From assembly GCA_964482585.1 (NCBI GenBank), contig CAYZYO010000038.1:1-19248 (forward strand): 19,248 nt of DNA, read 5' to 3'. This DNA is from CAYZYO01 sp964482585. GTDB lineage: Bacteria; Bacillota; Syntrophomonadia; Syntrophomonadales; Syntrophomonadaceae. The stretch's first letter is position 1. Each line of letters starts with the position of its first letter. The position numbers and the translations under genes are program-made. Under the pieces are notes generated by a model. That model searched no databases, had not been told where the DNA came from, and worked only from the letters and a program-made list of their open reading frames with translations. Shown in pieces: positions 1 through 7,894 of the stretch.

Positions 1-1
1 T

Positions 2-2791
2 AACAGTCCCCAAAAACTTTCCTATATCCATGCCGGGGCGGGATTCGGCAAGACTACCCTTTTGTCGCAAATCGCCAATTCAGCCGCAAATGCCGTGTGG
101 CTTTCGCTTGACGGGGAGGACGATATTTTTACCTTTATAAACTTGTTTTGTAAAGCAGTAAAGCATACTTTTCCGGAGTTTGACCTTTCCCCGTCAGAAT
201 ATCTGCCCTTTTCCGAACAGGATAATTTTATATCCATGCTGGCCGGCGCGCTGATATGCGGCACTGAAAACCTCCCTCAAGATTTTGTGTTAGTCTTGGA
301 TGATGTGCATACCATTGAAGAAGCAGATCTTAAAAAATTTATATTCTGCCTGTTCAGGTATCCGCCTAAAAACGCCAGAGTCTGCCTGGGCAGCAGGGAG
401 GCCCCATGGAACGACCTTATGCCGCTTCGAATTAGGGGCGAGATCACAGAGCTGACGCAAAAGGAGCTGGCATTTACCAGGGAAGAAGCCGCCTCTATTT
501 TAGGCTTTGACGACTCTGCCATTTACGCTTCCACGGAGGGGTGGCCTCTTGCTGTGGGCTCCTTCAAGGTATTGCTGGAGAACGGCATATCCATCAACGA
601 CATTCCTTCTTACGGCAGCGAGACTTTATACTCTTACCTTTTTCATGAATGCATCTGCACCCTGCCCGGTGAGCTGGTGGATTTTCTTAATAAATCCGCC
701 TCTTTTGACGAACTGGACCCGCAGATGCTGGACCATGTCCTAAACCGAAATAATACCAGGCTCATTCTGGAAAGCCTGGTATCCAGAAATATATTTACTA
801 TCAAAACCGGCGCCGGTTTTTACCACTACCACGCCTTATTCCGAAGCAGCCTGCTGGAGGCGGGGGACAGATCCCAACAACCTTTGCTGCAGCAGAAAGC
901 AGCCCGGTATTATTTTGATAAAAAGCAGTATGATAGTGCTGCCCGGTACGCCATGGATTTAAATGACAGCCAACTGCTGGAAAAGATAATCCTGGCATGT
1001 TACCGGGATTACATAAAATCCGGCAATTACAACCAACTCCGAATATGGTTCCAGGCACTTGATAATGCGGCTGCCCAACCGGATGCGGAGATTCTTGTGG
1101 CAAAGGGTGTATTTCTGTCCGTTGTGGGGAATTTTGTCCAGGCCAAAGCCTGCCTTGACGCAGCATTGCCTTTATTGAGTGGGGACGACAAAAGCCTCTA
1201 TTTTGAAGCTACGCTGCATAAAGCCAGGGTTTTGCGCAATTTTGTCTCCTTCGAGGAATCAAACCGGCTCTTAGAGGAACTTATTGCCAAACTTGATAAC
1301 CCGGCCTCCGAACTGGCATATTCGCTTGTCATTGAAAAGCTGTACAACCTGTGTTGGAATTCTCAGGTAAATGAGGCCTATTCTCTGGCCCGGCAAATGA
1401 TAGAGATATGCGCCAATGCTGGCAATCTTAGGGTCAGGGGTTGGTTTGAGAGGTATTTGAGTACTATACACTTTTTCGCAGGCAGAATGAAGGAGTCGGT
1501 TTATTATTATGAAAAATCCCTTGAGCTGCCCCAGGATGAACTGATACACTTAGGCATGCACAGCACCGGCATCTATGCCGCCAAAGCTTACCAGATGCTG
1601 GGATACAGAGACCGTTCTTTATCCGTATTGTCGGAGGAACTGCAACGGCTCAGGAACACCGGAAACTATGAAGAAATGTGGGCCGGTTACCTGCTGGCAG
1701 CTGAAATTCACTATCAGAATACCTTCATTGACAGAATGAACGGTGTGGATGTCTCCTTTGCAACCGCCGTAAGGTATTTTGCTTTGGCAGACGAGTATGC
1801 GCCTCTGTACCGGAAAACTGATTTTCAGATGCATTGGGCGAAATTGCAGCGGCTTACCTACAGCCTCATTTTCACTGATGCTCCCAGGGAAGCCATCGTG
1901 CAAGAAATCTTTGAAAATCTCGACCAGGCGGGAGCTTATTTAAAAAACCTGGTCCTGGCCAGGCTTATGGGGTATTTTTCCGCCATATCTGATTATCAGA
2001 GCGCGGTCAAATGCGCAAGCCTGTGCATTGAAGCAGGAGAAGAAGCTGGTTTGATGCTTCATCCCTCGCTGGCCTACGGACTACTTGCCAGGACGGCAAT
2101 AGTGACCAGGGATAATGAAAATGCGGCCCGCCTGACCGGGCGTTATCTTAAGCTTTGCTTCGACAATGGGCTTTATGAATATTTCAGGCTGCGCAAGGCT
2201 TACGACCCAGTCCTTGAATTTGCTTATGACAATGGAATAGAGCCGGAAATTACCAGGCAGATGATGGAATTTGCCGGGTACAGCCCGAAGAAAGCGTATA
2301 TTGAGACCTTGGGCGCTTTTGCCGTTTACCAGGATAAAGACCGGCAAAAGCCTGTAAAGTTCAGGACCAAAAGGGAACGGGAACTTTTGGCCTTTTTGCT
2401 TGCTGCAGGTGAGCAGGGGGCTACCAAAGAACAGATATATAATGCCATTTGGTGGGAGTCAGATTCCAAAAACATAAACAACTTGATTGCAGTTAATCTT
2501 GCCCACCTAAAAAATGACCTGGAATCTGTGGGAATTGGCGAAGCAGTCATTTACCAGGAAAACCGCTATTTTATCTGCCGGGATGAAATCGACTACGATA
2601 TCGCCCTTTTTAATAGGACCTATGAAGAATTTAAGTCCCGGAATACGGAGGATTTGGCCACCAAACTTTTATCTCTCTATAAAGGAGAGTATCTCTTCGG
2701 CTTTGAAGCGCTCTGGGCCATCCCCCAGAGGATTCGATACCGCAAAATTTATGATGAAGCTCAAATTTATTTACACAACCAGTCTTTATAA
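2..2791 (+). CDS. MalT-like STAND ATPase transcriptional regulator with SARP-type C-terminus (5' partial)
   Basis: Large signal-responsive transcription activator; the effector is unknown. The frame is already open at base 2, so the gene starts before the window and 929 residues are visible. Seen: a P-loop GAGFGKTTLL at fragment residues 12-21, a Walker B strand FVLVLDDVH near residue 100, and a SREAPWNDLMPLR segment typical of MalT/LuxR-type STAND NTPases. These are followed by roughly 550 residues of helical, TPR-like repeats. From about base 2300 comes a winged-helix domain of the OmpR/SARP kind (ETLGAFAVYQ, then RTKRERELLAFLL), then the start of a BTAD helical domain (YKGEYLFGFEALW, RIRYRKIYDEA). 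The protein stops about ten residues after that motif, shorter than a complete BTAD, so the C-terminus may be truncated. The internal TTG at base 62 is not a credible start because it would remove the P-loop. It converges on the ktr operon. Confidence 0.9.
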   Translation, partial: NSPQKLSYIHAGAGFGKTTLLSQIANSAANAVWLSLDGEDDIFTFINLFCKAVKHTFPEFDLSPSEYLPFSEQDNFISMLAGALICGTENLPQDFVLVLDDVHTIEEADLKKFIFCLFRYPPKNARVCLGSREAPWNDLMPLRIRGEITELTQKELAFTREEAASILGFDDSAIYASTEGWPLAVGSFKVLLENGISINDIPSYGSETLYSYLFHECICTLPGELVDFLNKSASFDELDPQMLDHVLNRNNTRLILESLVSRNIFTIKTGAGFYHYHALFRSSLLEAGDRSQQPLLQQKAARYYFDKKQYDSAARYAMDLNDSQLLEKIILACYRDYIKSGNYNQLRIWFQALDNAAAQPDAEILVAKGVFLSVVGNFVQAKACLDAALPLLSGDDKSLYFEATLHKARVLRNFVSFEESNRLLEELIAKLDNPASELAYSLVIEKLYNLCWNSQVNEAYSLARQMIEICANAGNLRVRGWFERYLSTIHFFAGRMKESVYYYEKSLELPQDELIHLGMHSTGIYAAKAYQMLGYRDRSLSVLSEELQRLRNTGNYEEMWAGYLLAAEIHYQNTFIDRMNGVDVSFATAVRYFALADEYAPLYRKTDFQMHWAKLQRLTYSLIFTDAPREAIVQEIFENLDQAGAYLKNLVLARLMGYFSAISDYQSAVKCASLCIEAGEEAGLMLHPSLAYGLLARTAIVTRDNENAARLTGRYLKLCFDNGLYEYFRLRKAYDPVLEFAYDNGIEPEITRQMMEFAGYSPKKAYIETLGAFAVYQDKDRQKPVKFRTKRERELLAFLLAAGEQGATKEQIYNAIWWESDSKNINNLIAVNLAHLKNDLESVGIGEAVIYQENRYFICRDEIDYDIALFNRTYEEFKSRNTEDLATKLLSLYKGEYLFGFEALWAIPQRIRYRKIYDEAQIYLHNQSL

Positions 2792-2890
2792 TCCACCTCA
2801 AAAGGTGTAAACACATGCTTTTGCGCTGGCTGCGACAGTTGAACCATTTAAATAACATTCTCCAAACTTTGTCATAAAAGTTTCCTAATA

Positions 2891-2913
2891 ATAAGTTAGT
2901 GCTAAGCACCCTA
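2891..2913. repeat. Copy of dispersed short repeat (AAGTT-GTG...AAGCACCC)
   Basis: ATAAGTTAGTGCTAAGCACC is closely similar to the copy at 18336-18357 and more loosely to copies at 8762-8785, 18081-18104 and 18459-18480. It contains the 11-base palindrome GTGCTAAGCAC and overlaps the ktrB stop codon (2911-2913). Upstream at 2864-2883 is a weak AT-rich hairpin (AAACTTT/AAAGTTT, 6-base loop) that might help end transcription between the convergent genes. Confidence 0.45.
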
Positions 2914-4223
2914 GCCTACCATGATTCTATCTTCAGCATAGCGGATTTCACTTTTTCTGTGATTATAAATAATAGAATAAGCTACTGTTAGTGGCCCTAC
3001 CCGGCCTAAAAACATAGCTAAAATAATTATAATTTTGCCAAATGAACTTAATTCTGGAGTCAATCCCATACTCAGACCTACCGTTCCCAATGCGGAGATG
3101 GTTTCAAACAGAATAACATTCAAATGGGCATTATGTCCCAGGGAAAGCAAAAAGGCAAAAAGAAACACCAAAATAAGAGCCAGGATAAATATGGCTGCCG
3201 CCCTAAAAATATCCCCCACTGCGATCCTTCTTTCCATGACCTCTACATCTCTTTTTCCCCGCAAAAAACTGTAAACCGCCAGAAATAGTATAGCTATAGT
3301 AGTAACCTTAATACCCCCGGCAGTGGAACCCGGAGCTCCCCCGATAAACATCAACAGCATAACCAGCATTTGCGTTGGCAGCAGGGTGCTGCCCATATCA
3401 ACCGTAGTAAAACCAGCGGTTCGAGTAGATGATTGGAAAAATGCGGTTAAAACCTTCCAGCCCCCGTCATTCCCTGCAGGGTATTATTATATTCCAAGAT
3501 CAAAAATGACCCGGCACCCACAGCTATCATTATTAATGTAGTTATAAGAACTATGCGGACATGCAGTGATAATACCTTTTTTTCTGGATATTTAAATAAT
3601 TCATAAAACACTATAAAACTTAGACTTCCGGCTATAAACAGGAAAGATATGGTAAATAATACCAGTGCATTCCCAGCGAACCCGCTGAGGCTGGCAAAAC
3701 TGCCCATCAAATCAAAGCCGGCATTGTTAAAAGCAGATATAGAATGAAACACCCCGTACCAAAGAGCACGGGACACCCCCATAGAAGGTGCCCAGTAAGC
3801 TAATAGCACTAAAGCGCCAATAGATTCAATAACAAACGAAAGCCCTAAAAGGTATTTAAATACTCCTATTATTCCTTCCATAGAGCTTCGGTTTATAGAC
3901 TGCTGCATCGCCAGCCTCTGCTTCAGCTGAATGTTTCTGCCCAAAAGCAGCGCAACAAACGTTGCAAAAGACATTATTCCCAAACCGCCAATTTGAAACA
4001 GAAGCATAATAACAACCTGTCCGACAGGTGTCCAATAAGTGGCAGTATCCACCAGCACTAGACCGGTTACACATACTGCTGAGGTGGAAGTAAAAAGAGC
4101 AGTCAGGTAATCGCTTTCCCCTCCTTCTACAGAAACAGGGGCGGCCAGCAGCAAACTTCCAATCATAATTATTGAAAAAAAACCAACTATAAGGATTTGA
4201 GCAGGATTTAGTTTTCTTAACAT
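2911..4223 (-). pseudogene. ktrB: KtrB/TrkH-type K+ transporter membrane subunit, interrupted by a frameshift
   Basis: Potassium-translocating membrane subunit of a Ktr system, partner of the cytoplasmic gating protein encoded just upstream. Two open frames together give the whole family architecture: bases 4223-3447 hold the start, and bases 3396-2911, in another frame, hold the end. The four selectivity-filter loops are visible: AVCVTGL, SAFNNAGF, STRTAGF and GTVGLS. The third loop is encoded between the two frames (W-K-V-L-T-A-F-F-Q-S-S-T-R-T-A-G-F), which proves they are one gene. Adding one G to the G5 run (C5 at 3461-3465 on the plus strand) restores a single frame of 437 residues, normal for KtrB. 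The break is therefore one missing base in a homopolymer: either a sequencing/assembly error or a fresh inactivating mutation. The third loop also looks one residue shorter than the usual QSxTxRTAGF. A ribosome binding site AGGAG precedes the ATG. Confidence 0.88.
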
Positions 4224-4234
4224 AGCGGCTCCTA

Positions 4235-4894
4235 TTAAGTAATCTCGAAGACTCGTCTTATATACTTTGTTTCCCCGGCGATAACCAATACATCCCTCTC
4301 TTTTATCACCTGCTCTGGATTAGGGGGCAGCATTATTTCATTATCACGTTTTATAGCAATTACTGAAATATTCATCTTCTTTCTAACCTGCAGCTCCAGA
4401 AGACTGTTATTAATCATAATCCGGGGTGCCAGGATCTCCACAATACTGTATTCAGAAGATAGCTGGATCTGATTCATAATATTATTAGAAAAAGAATGAG
4501 CCAGTTTAATGGCCATATCTCGTTCTGGATTTATCACTATATCCACACCTATTTTCTCCAGTACTTTAGCATGTAAAGCATTCCGGGCCTTTACGATAAC
4601 ATTCTTAACCCCCATTTCCTTTAAAATAATGCTAGTTAAGATATTTACCTGAATATTTTCTCCAATAGATACCACTACCACATCAAAGTTACTAATACCC
4701 AGCTTTTTTACTACATTTTCATCACTGGAATCAGCCTGAACCGCATGAGTAGCTATATCGATATAATCCTGCACTTTACGTTCATCATTATCAATTGCTA
4801 ATACTTCATAGCCCATAGAGACAAGTTCCTTTATAAGGCTGCTTCCAAACCGGCCTAACCCGATTACCGCGAACTGTTTATGCTTATTTTTCAT
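4235..4894 (-). CDS. ktrA: KtrA/TrkA-type potassium channel regulatory subunit (RCK protein)
   Basis: Cytoplasmic RCK protein that forms a ring on the KtrB membrane subunit and gates K+ uptake on nucleotide binding. The 219 residues fit the family's usual length. Seen: an N-terminal Rossmann fold with GLGRFGSS at residues 12-19, the acidic end of strand 2 in AIDND, and DVVVVSIGEN in the following strand (RCK_N). An RCK_C (TrkA_C) domain occupies about residues 138-219, beginning after the AHSFSNN helix. KtrA-type RCK_C domains are known to bind c-di-AMP in several Bacillota; whether this one does cannot be read from the sequence. The gene ends 11 bases before ktrB, so the two form an operon. 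An AGGGAG ribosome binding site lies about 12 bases before the ATG, and another purine-rich AAAGGAGAG further up. Confidence 0.93.
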   Translation of the reverse strand: MKNKHKQFAVIGLGRFGSSLIKELVSMGYEVLAIDNDERKVQDYIDIATHAVQADSSDENVVKKLGISNFDVVVVSIGENIQVNILTSIILKEMGVKNVIVKARNALHAKVLEKIGVDIVINPERDMAIKLAHSFSNNIMNQIQLSSEYSIVEILAPRIMINNSLLELQVRKKMNISVIAIKRDNEIMLPPNPEQVIKERDVLVIAGETKYIRRVFEIT

Positions 4895-4945
4895 TAGATT
4901 ATGGCTCCCTGCTTTTAAAGATTGCTCTCCTTTTTCAATGCATAC

Positions 4946-4962
4946 AACTATATTCTATAGTT
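4946..4962. promoter_or_regulatory. Palindrome upstream of ktrA, possible operator
   Basis: Perfect inverted repeat AACTATA-ttc-TATAGTT, 52-68 bases before the ktrA start. It could be an operator or overlap a promoter -10 element. I see no clear -35/-10 pair, and no c-di-AMP (ydaO) or other riboswitch consensus that I can defend in the 310-base gap 4895-5205. Confidence 0.25.
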
Positions 4963-5051
4963 TAACTAAAATGAATGCTATACTTATGTCGTTAAATCTA
5001 CACATGTTTTATCTTAATTTTATTATTTCCTGCTTAAATCCGGCAGCGAAG

Positions 5052-5082
5052 AAGACACAGGAGCACCGTTCCCTTGTGTCTT
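5052..5082. repeat. Palindromic intergenic hairpin, REP-like
   Basis: AAGACACA (5052-5059) pairs with TGTGTCTT (5075-5082), extended by a G-T and a G-C pair, around a GC-rich loop. GACACAGGAGCACCGT-type hairpins resemble the short palindromic (REP-like) elements scattered between genes in many Bacillota. It has no adjacent T-run, so I do not call it a terminator. Confidence 0.4.
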
Positions 5083-5162
5083 TAGGAGTAAACCAAGGGA
5101 ATATCATGCCCCTTTCCATAGCTGCAGTTTGTATTTGAAATGATTAAAAGGTTGGTACATAG

Positions 5163-5196
5163 GAAGACAATGGGATGTGTTTGTCCCATTGTCTTC
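5163..5196. terminator. 13-bp perfect hairpin downstream of the stress protein gene
   Basis: GAAGACAATGGGA (5163-5175) pairs perfectly with TCCCATTGTCTTC (5184-5196), with an 8-base loop. It begins 9 bases after the stop codon of the minus-strand gene 5664-5206, the expected place for a terminator. A uridine tract is lacking on that strand, so it may instead be an mRNA 3'-end stabiliser or a REP-like palindrome related to the hairpin about 100 bases away. Confidence 0.5.
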
Positions 5197-5205
5197 GTCT
5201 TGTTA

Positions 5206-5664
5206 CTAATGTGATTCTACATCAAACGCACCATTTTGCTTTAGAAAATTCGAGACTTCAGAGACTTTCTTTTCATTAGCCTCTATTACCGCCAAGATCT
5301 TACCCTCTTGTACTTTTTGCTCATAATGTTGACTACGATCCTCAGGTATACCATAATCCACCAATGCTCCAGCAACTCCACCAGTAACCGCTCCTGCAAT
5401 GATTCCACTTAATGGACCAGCGGCAATTATGGGACCAATACCAGGTATAGCCAGGGCTCCTGCCCCAAGGACAAAACCTGCGATTCCTCCCAACACCCCC
5501 CCGGTTAGTGCACCATCACCAAGATCTTGATTTCCTGCATTAACATTATTTATATCTTCTTTAGCTATCAAAGATATTTGATCCTCAAAGCCCCTTTCCC
5601 TTAATTGCTTAGCCACCTTATCCGCAGTATCTCTTTCATTAAAATAACCAATAACTTTGCTCAT
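5206..5664 (-). CDS. YflT/GSP17M-type general stress protein with glycine-zipper segment
   Basis: Small stress-related protein of 152 residues; its biochemical role is unknown. Residues 1-35 (MSKVIGYFNERDTADKVAKQ onwards) match the N-terminal alpha/beta unit of the YflT/general stress protein 17M family. The middle (about residues 53-105) is a long glycine/alanine-rich hydrophobic stretch with repeated GGxxGG and GxxxG spacing, i.e. a glycine-zipper likely to insert into or pack against membrane. The C-terminal part (KILAVIEANEKKVSEVSNFL) repeats the beta-alpha form. The start is well fixed: AAAGGAGG sits 6 bases before the ATG. Single-gene unit with its own downstream hairpin; potassium uptake and mechanosensitive-channel genes on either side fit an osmotic/membrane-stress role, which is inference. 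Confidence 0.8.
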   Translation of the reverse strand: MSKVIGYFNERDTADKVAKQLRERGFEDQISLIAKEDINNVNAGNQDLGDGALTGGVLGGIAGFVLGAGALAIPGIGPIIAAGPLSGIIAGAVTGGVAGALVDYGIPEDRSQHYEQKVQEGKILAVIEANEKKVSEVSNFLKQNGAFDVESH

Positions 5665-5696
5665 TTTTTACCTCCTTTATCTAATCTATTCATACT

Positions 5697-5702
5697 ATAC
5701 CC
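5697..5702 (-). promoter_or_regulatory. GGGTAT element, possible stress-type -10 box
   Basis: On the minus strand GGGTATAGT lies about 33 bases before the ATG of the stress-protein gene. GGGTAT is the -10 signature of SigB promoters in Bacillus, and this protein family is SigB-controlled there. The expected GTTTAA -35 element is not convincing, and TATAGT inside it could serve an ordinary sigma factor. Confidence 0.2.
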
Positions 5703-5823
5703 GGTAGAGCCAAATACTATTACAGTGCAGGAGGAAAAAGAAAGGGTCAAAAATGAAAAACTCTTTTGCAGTAAGAGAAATACCCGCCGTATTGAGAATG
5801 TGCCGGGCTTAAGGCATCATTTT

Positions 5824-5949
5824 TTAATGATAAGTTGGGTCAAGTAGAGAAAACATAGCCATTTCCAGAACTCCCAGAGCAGCCAGAATCACCAACCATA
5901 TAATAAAAATCCTCCGGTTTATCCGCAACCCCCTCAAATATATGTTCAT
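5824..5949 (-). pseudogene. 41-codon stub resembling the N-terminus of an ABC-2 type permease
   Basis: Short open frame beginning MNIYLRGLRINRRIFIIW and continuing as one hydrophobic helix (LVILAALGVLEMAMFSLL) before a stop. The opening (MNxYLRxLxxNRRxxIIW) is the form in which many Bacillota ABC-2 transporter permeases start; a full protein would be about 250 residues or more. No continuation is visible in other frames. A purine-rich AAGGGGAAG lies about 10 bases before the ATG. It is either the remnant of a deleted permease gene or a genuine one-helix small membrane protein; I slightly favour the remnant. It lies in the otherwise empty gap 5665-6109. Confidence 0.35.
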
Positions 5950-5985
5950 TTTAGTTTACTTCCCCTTCGTAGCCCCAGTCCCCAT

Positions 5986-6000
5986 GACACATCTTGTGTC
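5986..6000. repeat. Small palindrome GACACA-tct-TGTGTC
   Basis: Perfect 6-bp inverted repeat with 3-base loop flanked by C-rich sequence. It shares the GACACA/TGTGTC arms of the hairpin at 5052-5082, suggesting the same family of intergenic palindromes. Confidence 0.35.
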
Positions 6001-6032
6001 CTTCCATCCTTGAAAGAAACCACCATAAATGT

Positions 6033-6065
6033 TAGCATATAGCATAAATACATGTTAATATGTAT
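6033..6065. promoter_or_regulatory. Repeat cluster upstream of the MscS-family gene
   Basis: A tandem direct repeat TAGCATA-TAGCATA (6033-6046) is followed by an inverted repeat ATACAT-gttaat-ATGTAT (6048-6065), ending about 45 bases before the start at 6110. This is the expected promoter/operator place. A TTGAAA at 6011-6016 could be a -35 box but no matching -10 is clear. Confidence 0.25.
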
Positions 6066-6109
6066 GAAAATGACGATTAATTGAGGCACTAGAAGAAAGG
6101 AGTGGTTTT

Positions 6110-7576
6110 ATGCCAATCGCTTGGAGCGAAATCCAGAATATCTTGATGTCCGTCGGTTTTGCGGTATTGATCCTGATAGTGGGGTGGATTGTCGTCAAGA
6201 TAATTACATCCAGTGTGAATAAGCTGTTGAACAAGAACCAGTTTTTCCAGGATAAAATGACCGCCCAATTGGGTGAAGAGCGTACCCAATCAACAGTGAA
6301 CCTAATAACCAAGATTATTTATTACATCCTCATGCTCTTCGTCTTAGTGGCAGTCCTGCAAGCCCTCAACCTTTCAGTAGTAACAGAGCCTTTGAATAGA
6401 TTGCTTAGCGTAATCTTTGCTTATCTGCCACAACTGTTTGGAGCTGTAATACTACTATTTATAGCCTGGTTTGCCGCTACTATCCTGAAACAGGCAATTT
6501 TACTGTTATTCGGCAAGACCAAAATTGATGAAAAACTGGGAGAAGAGATAGATGTCCAAGATGGGAATGTCAAACTAAGTACCACTATTGCAGAATTAGC
6601 ATATTGGACCGTTTTTATTCTATTTCTCCCGGCCATCCTGAGCACGCTATCCCTGGATGGGCTGTTAACGCCAATTCAAAACATGGTTAATGCAGTGCTT
6701 ATGTTTCTCCCCAAACTATTTTCCGCCGCTGTAATTCTTCTTATCGGCTGGTTTATTGCGAAATTATGTAAAAAGATAGTGACTAGTTTTCTCAAAGCAG
6801 TCAAGGTGGATGATTTCGGCAGCAGATCAGGTTTGACCACGGAAGAACCCGGCAGAAGTCTTTCCGAAATACTGGGGATGGTCGTCTATGTGATCATCCT
6901 GATCCCGGTAGTCATATCCGCGTTAAATGTACTGAACATTGAAAGTATCGCCCAACCTGCTACAGATATGCTGAGCATCATATTTACTTTTATTCCTGTA
7001 TTGTTCTCTGCGTTTATTATCGTTGCTTTTGCATATTTCATCGGGAAGATGGTAGGAGAACTTGCAACCAGTCTTTTAGGAAGGCTGGGATTTAACCGGG
7101 TTCTGCCTTTGGTAGGAATTAAGACGGAGCGGCTCGATCTCTCCCGGTTGACTGGTCAATTAATCATGATCCTGATAGTTCTGGTTGCGGCCATGGAGGC
7201 CGCCAATCTCCTTGGTTTTGGCAGGCTATCAGATCTAATCACTGAATTTATTGTCCTGGCAGGAAATGTCCTGGTTGGTGTTGTTATTATAGCTGTCGGC
7301 CTGTATGTTGGCAACCTGGTCGCAGGCCTGATCGAGAAATCTGCAGTGAAGAATGCTCGCACCCTTGGTTTAGCAGCCAAAATCAGCATCTTGGTTTTGA
7401 CTATCACTATGGGCTTGAGCCAAATGGGTTTGGCTTCCGAAATTATTACCCTGGCCTTTATTTTCCTGGCTGGAGCTTTGGCCATCAGTTTTGCTATTGC
7501 TTTCGGTATCGGCGGCAGGGATTTGGCTGCCAAGAAGCTATCGGAAATTGATGAAAAAATGAAGCAGGACGGTTAA
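6110..7576 (+). CDS. Mechanosensitive ion channel family protein with TM_helix repeats (CmpX-like)
   Basis: Integral membrane protein of 488 residues with about eleven hydrophobic segments. It is built from repeated modules of a hydrophobic helix pair followed by a short amphipathic stretch: LPQLFGAVILLFIAWF (about 105), LPKLFSAAVILLIGWF (about 202), IPVLFSAFIIVAFAYF (about 302) and LVGVVIIAVGLYVGNLVAGL (about 390). This is the conserved TM_helix repeat found in MscS-superfamily CmpX-type proteins. The C-terminus has the family's AFGIGGRDLAAKK motif just after the last helix; the large cytoplasmic beta domain of classical MscS is absent. Expected role: tension-gated release of solutes under hypo-osmotic shock, although such CmpX-like proteins are poorly characterised. 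AAAGGAG precedes the ATG by 7 bases. Monocistronic by appearance; a bidirectional terminator follows at 7754-7797. Confidence 0.85.
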   Translation: MPIAWSEIQNILMSVGFAVLILIVGWIVVKIITSSVNKLLNKNQFFQDKMTAQLGEERTQSTVNLITKIIYYILMLFVLVAVLQALNLSVVTEPLNRLLSVIFAYLPQLFGAVILLFIAWFAATILKQAILLLFGKTKIDEKLGEEIDVQDGNVKLSTTIAELAYWTVFILFLPAILSTLSLDGLLTPIQNMVNAVLMFLPKLFSAAVILLIGWFIAKLCKKIVTSFLKAVKVDDFGSRSGLTTEEPGRSLSEILGMVVYVIILIPVVISALNVLNIESIAQPATDMLSIIFTFIPVLFSAFIIVAFAYFIGKMVGELATSLLGRLGFNRVLPLVGIKTERLDLSRLTGQLIMILIVLVAAMEAANLLGFGRLSDLITEFIVLAGNVLVGVVIIAVGLYVGNLVAGLIEKSAVKNARTLGLAAKISILVLTITMGLSQMGLASEIITLAFIFLAGALAISFAIAFGIGGRDLAAKKLSEIDEKMKQDG

Positions 7577-7753
7577 TTGCGCATTCCAACTTAAGGAAAT
7601 AAGCACAGGGGCTTGTCCCCATAGTCTGAACAGACTTGCGTGTGGTGGCTGTAATTGAGTACACTCACGGCTCTATTCGATAATATTACTCATGCATTCA
7701 CTGCAATATAAAGCCTAATAACTATTATCATGACTTAAAATAATAAAGGGTTA

Positions 7754-7797
7754 AAAAAGGATCGAAAACTTTAATAAATAAGTGTTCGATCCTTTTT
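7754..7797. terminator. Bidirectional intrinsic terminator between convergent genes
   Basis: AAAAAGGATCGAA (7754-7766) pairs perfectly with TTCGATCCTTTTT (7785-7797), giving A and T tracts on both sides, so it can work on either strand. It lies between the plus-strand channel gene (ends 7576) and the minus-strand NYN gene (ends 7895). Between 7577 and 7753 I see only small palindromes (GGGGcttgtCCCC near 7607, GTCTGaaCAGAC near 7624). Confidence 0.8.
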
Positions 7798-7894
7798 CTT
7801 ATTCGCGGTATGCTCATGCGCGAAATAGGAATAGAAGACCTTAAAGATATCTATGGAGAGTTTTCTTTGTACACTGGAAAGGGAATTGTTTTGG

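Noticed and set aside
3461..3465. Programmed frameshift in ktrB
   Set aside because: No slippery heptamer or downstream structure is evident and KtrB is not known to use one; a base loss in a homopolymer is simpler.
4895..5205. Possible riboswitch (c-di-AMP/ydaO or Mg2+ type) ahead of ktrA
   Set aside because: Such control is common for ktr genes, but I could not find the conserved ydaO blocks; the only strong structure is a short REP-like hairpin.
5753..5812. 19-codon plus-strand frame (MKNSFAVREIPAVLRMCRA) followed by a small AT hairpin
   Set aside because: The ribosome binding site is poorly spaced, there is no family resemblance, and such frames are expected by chance.
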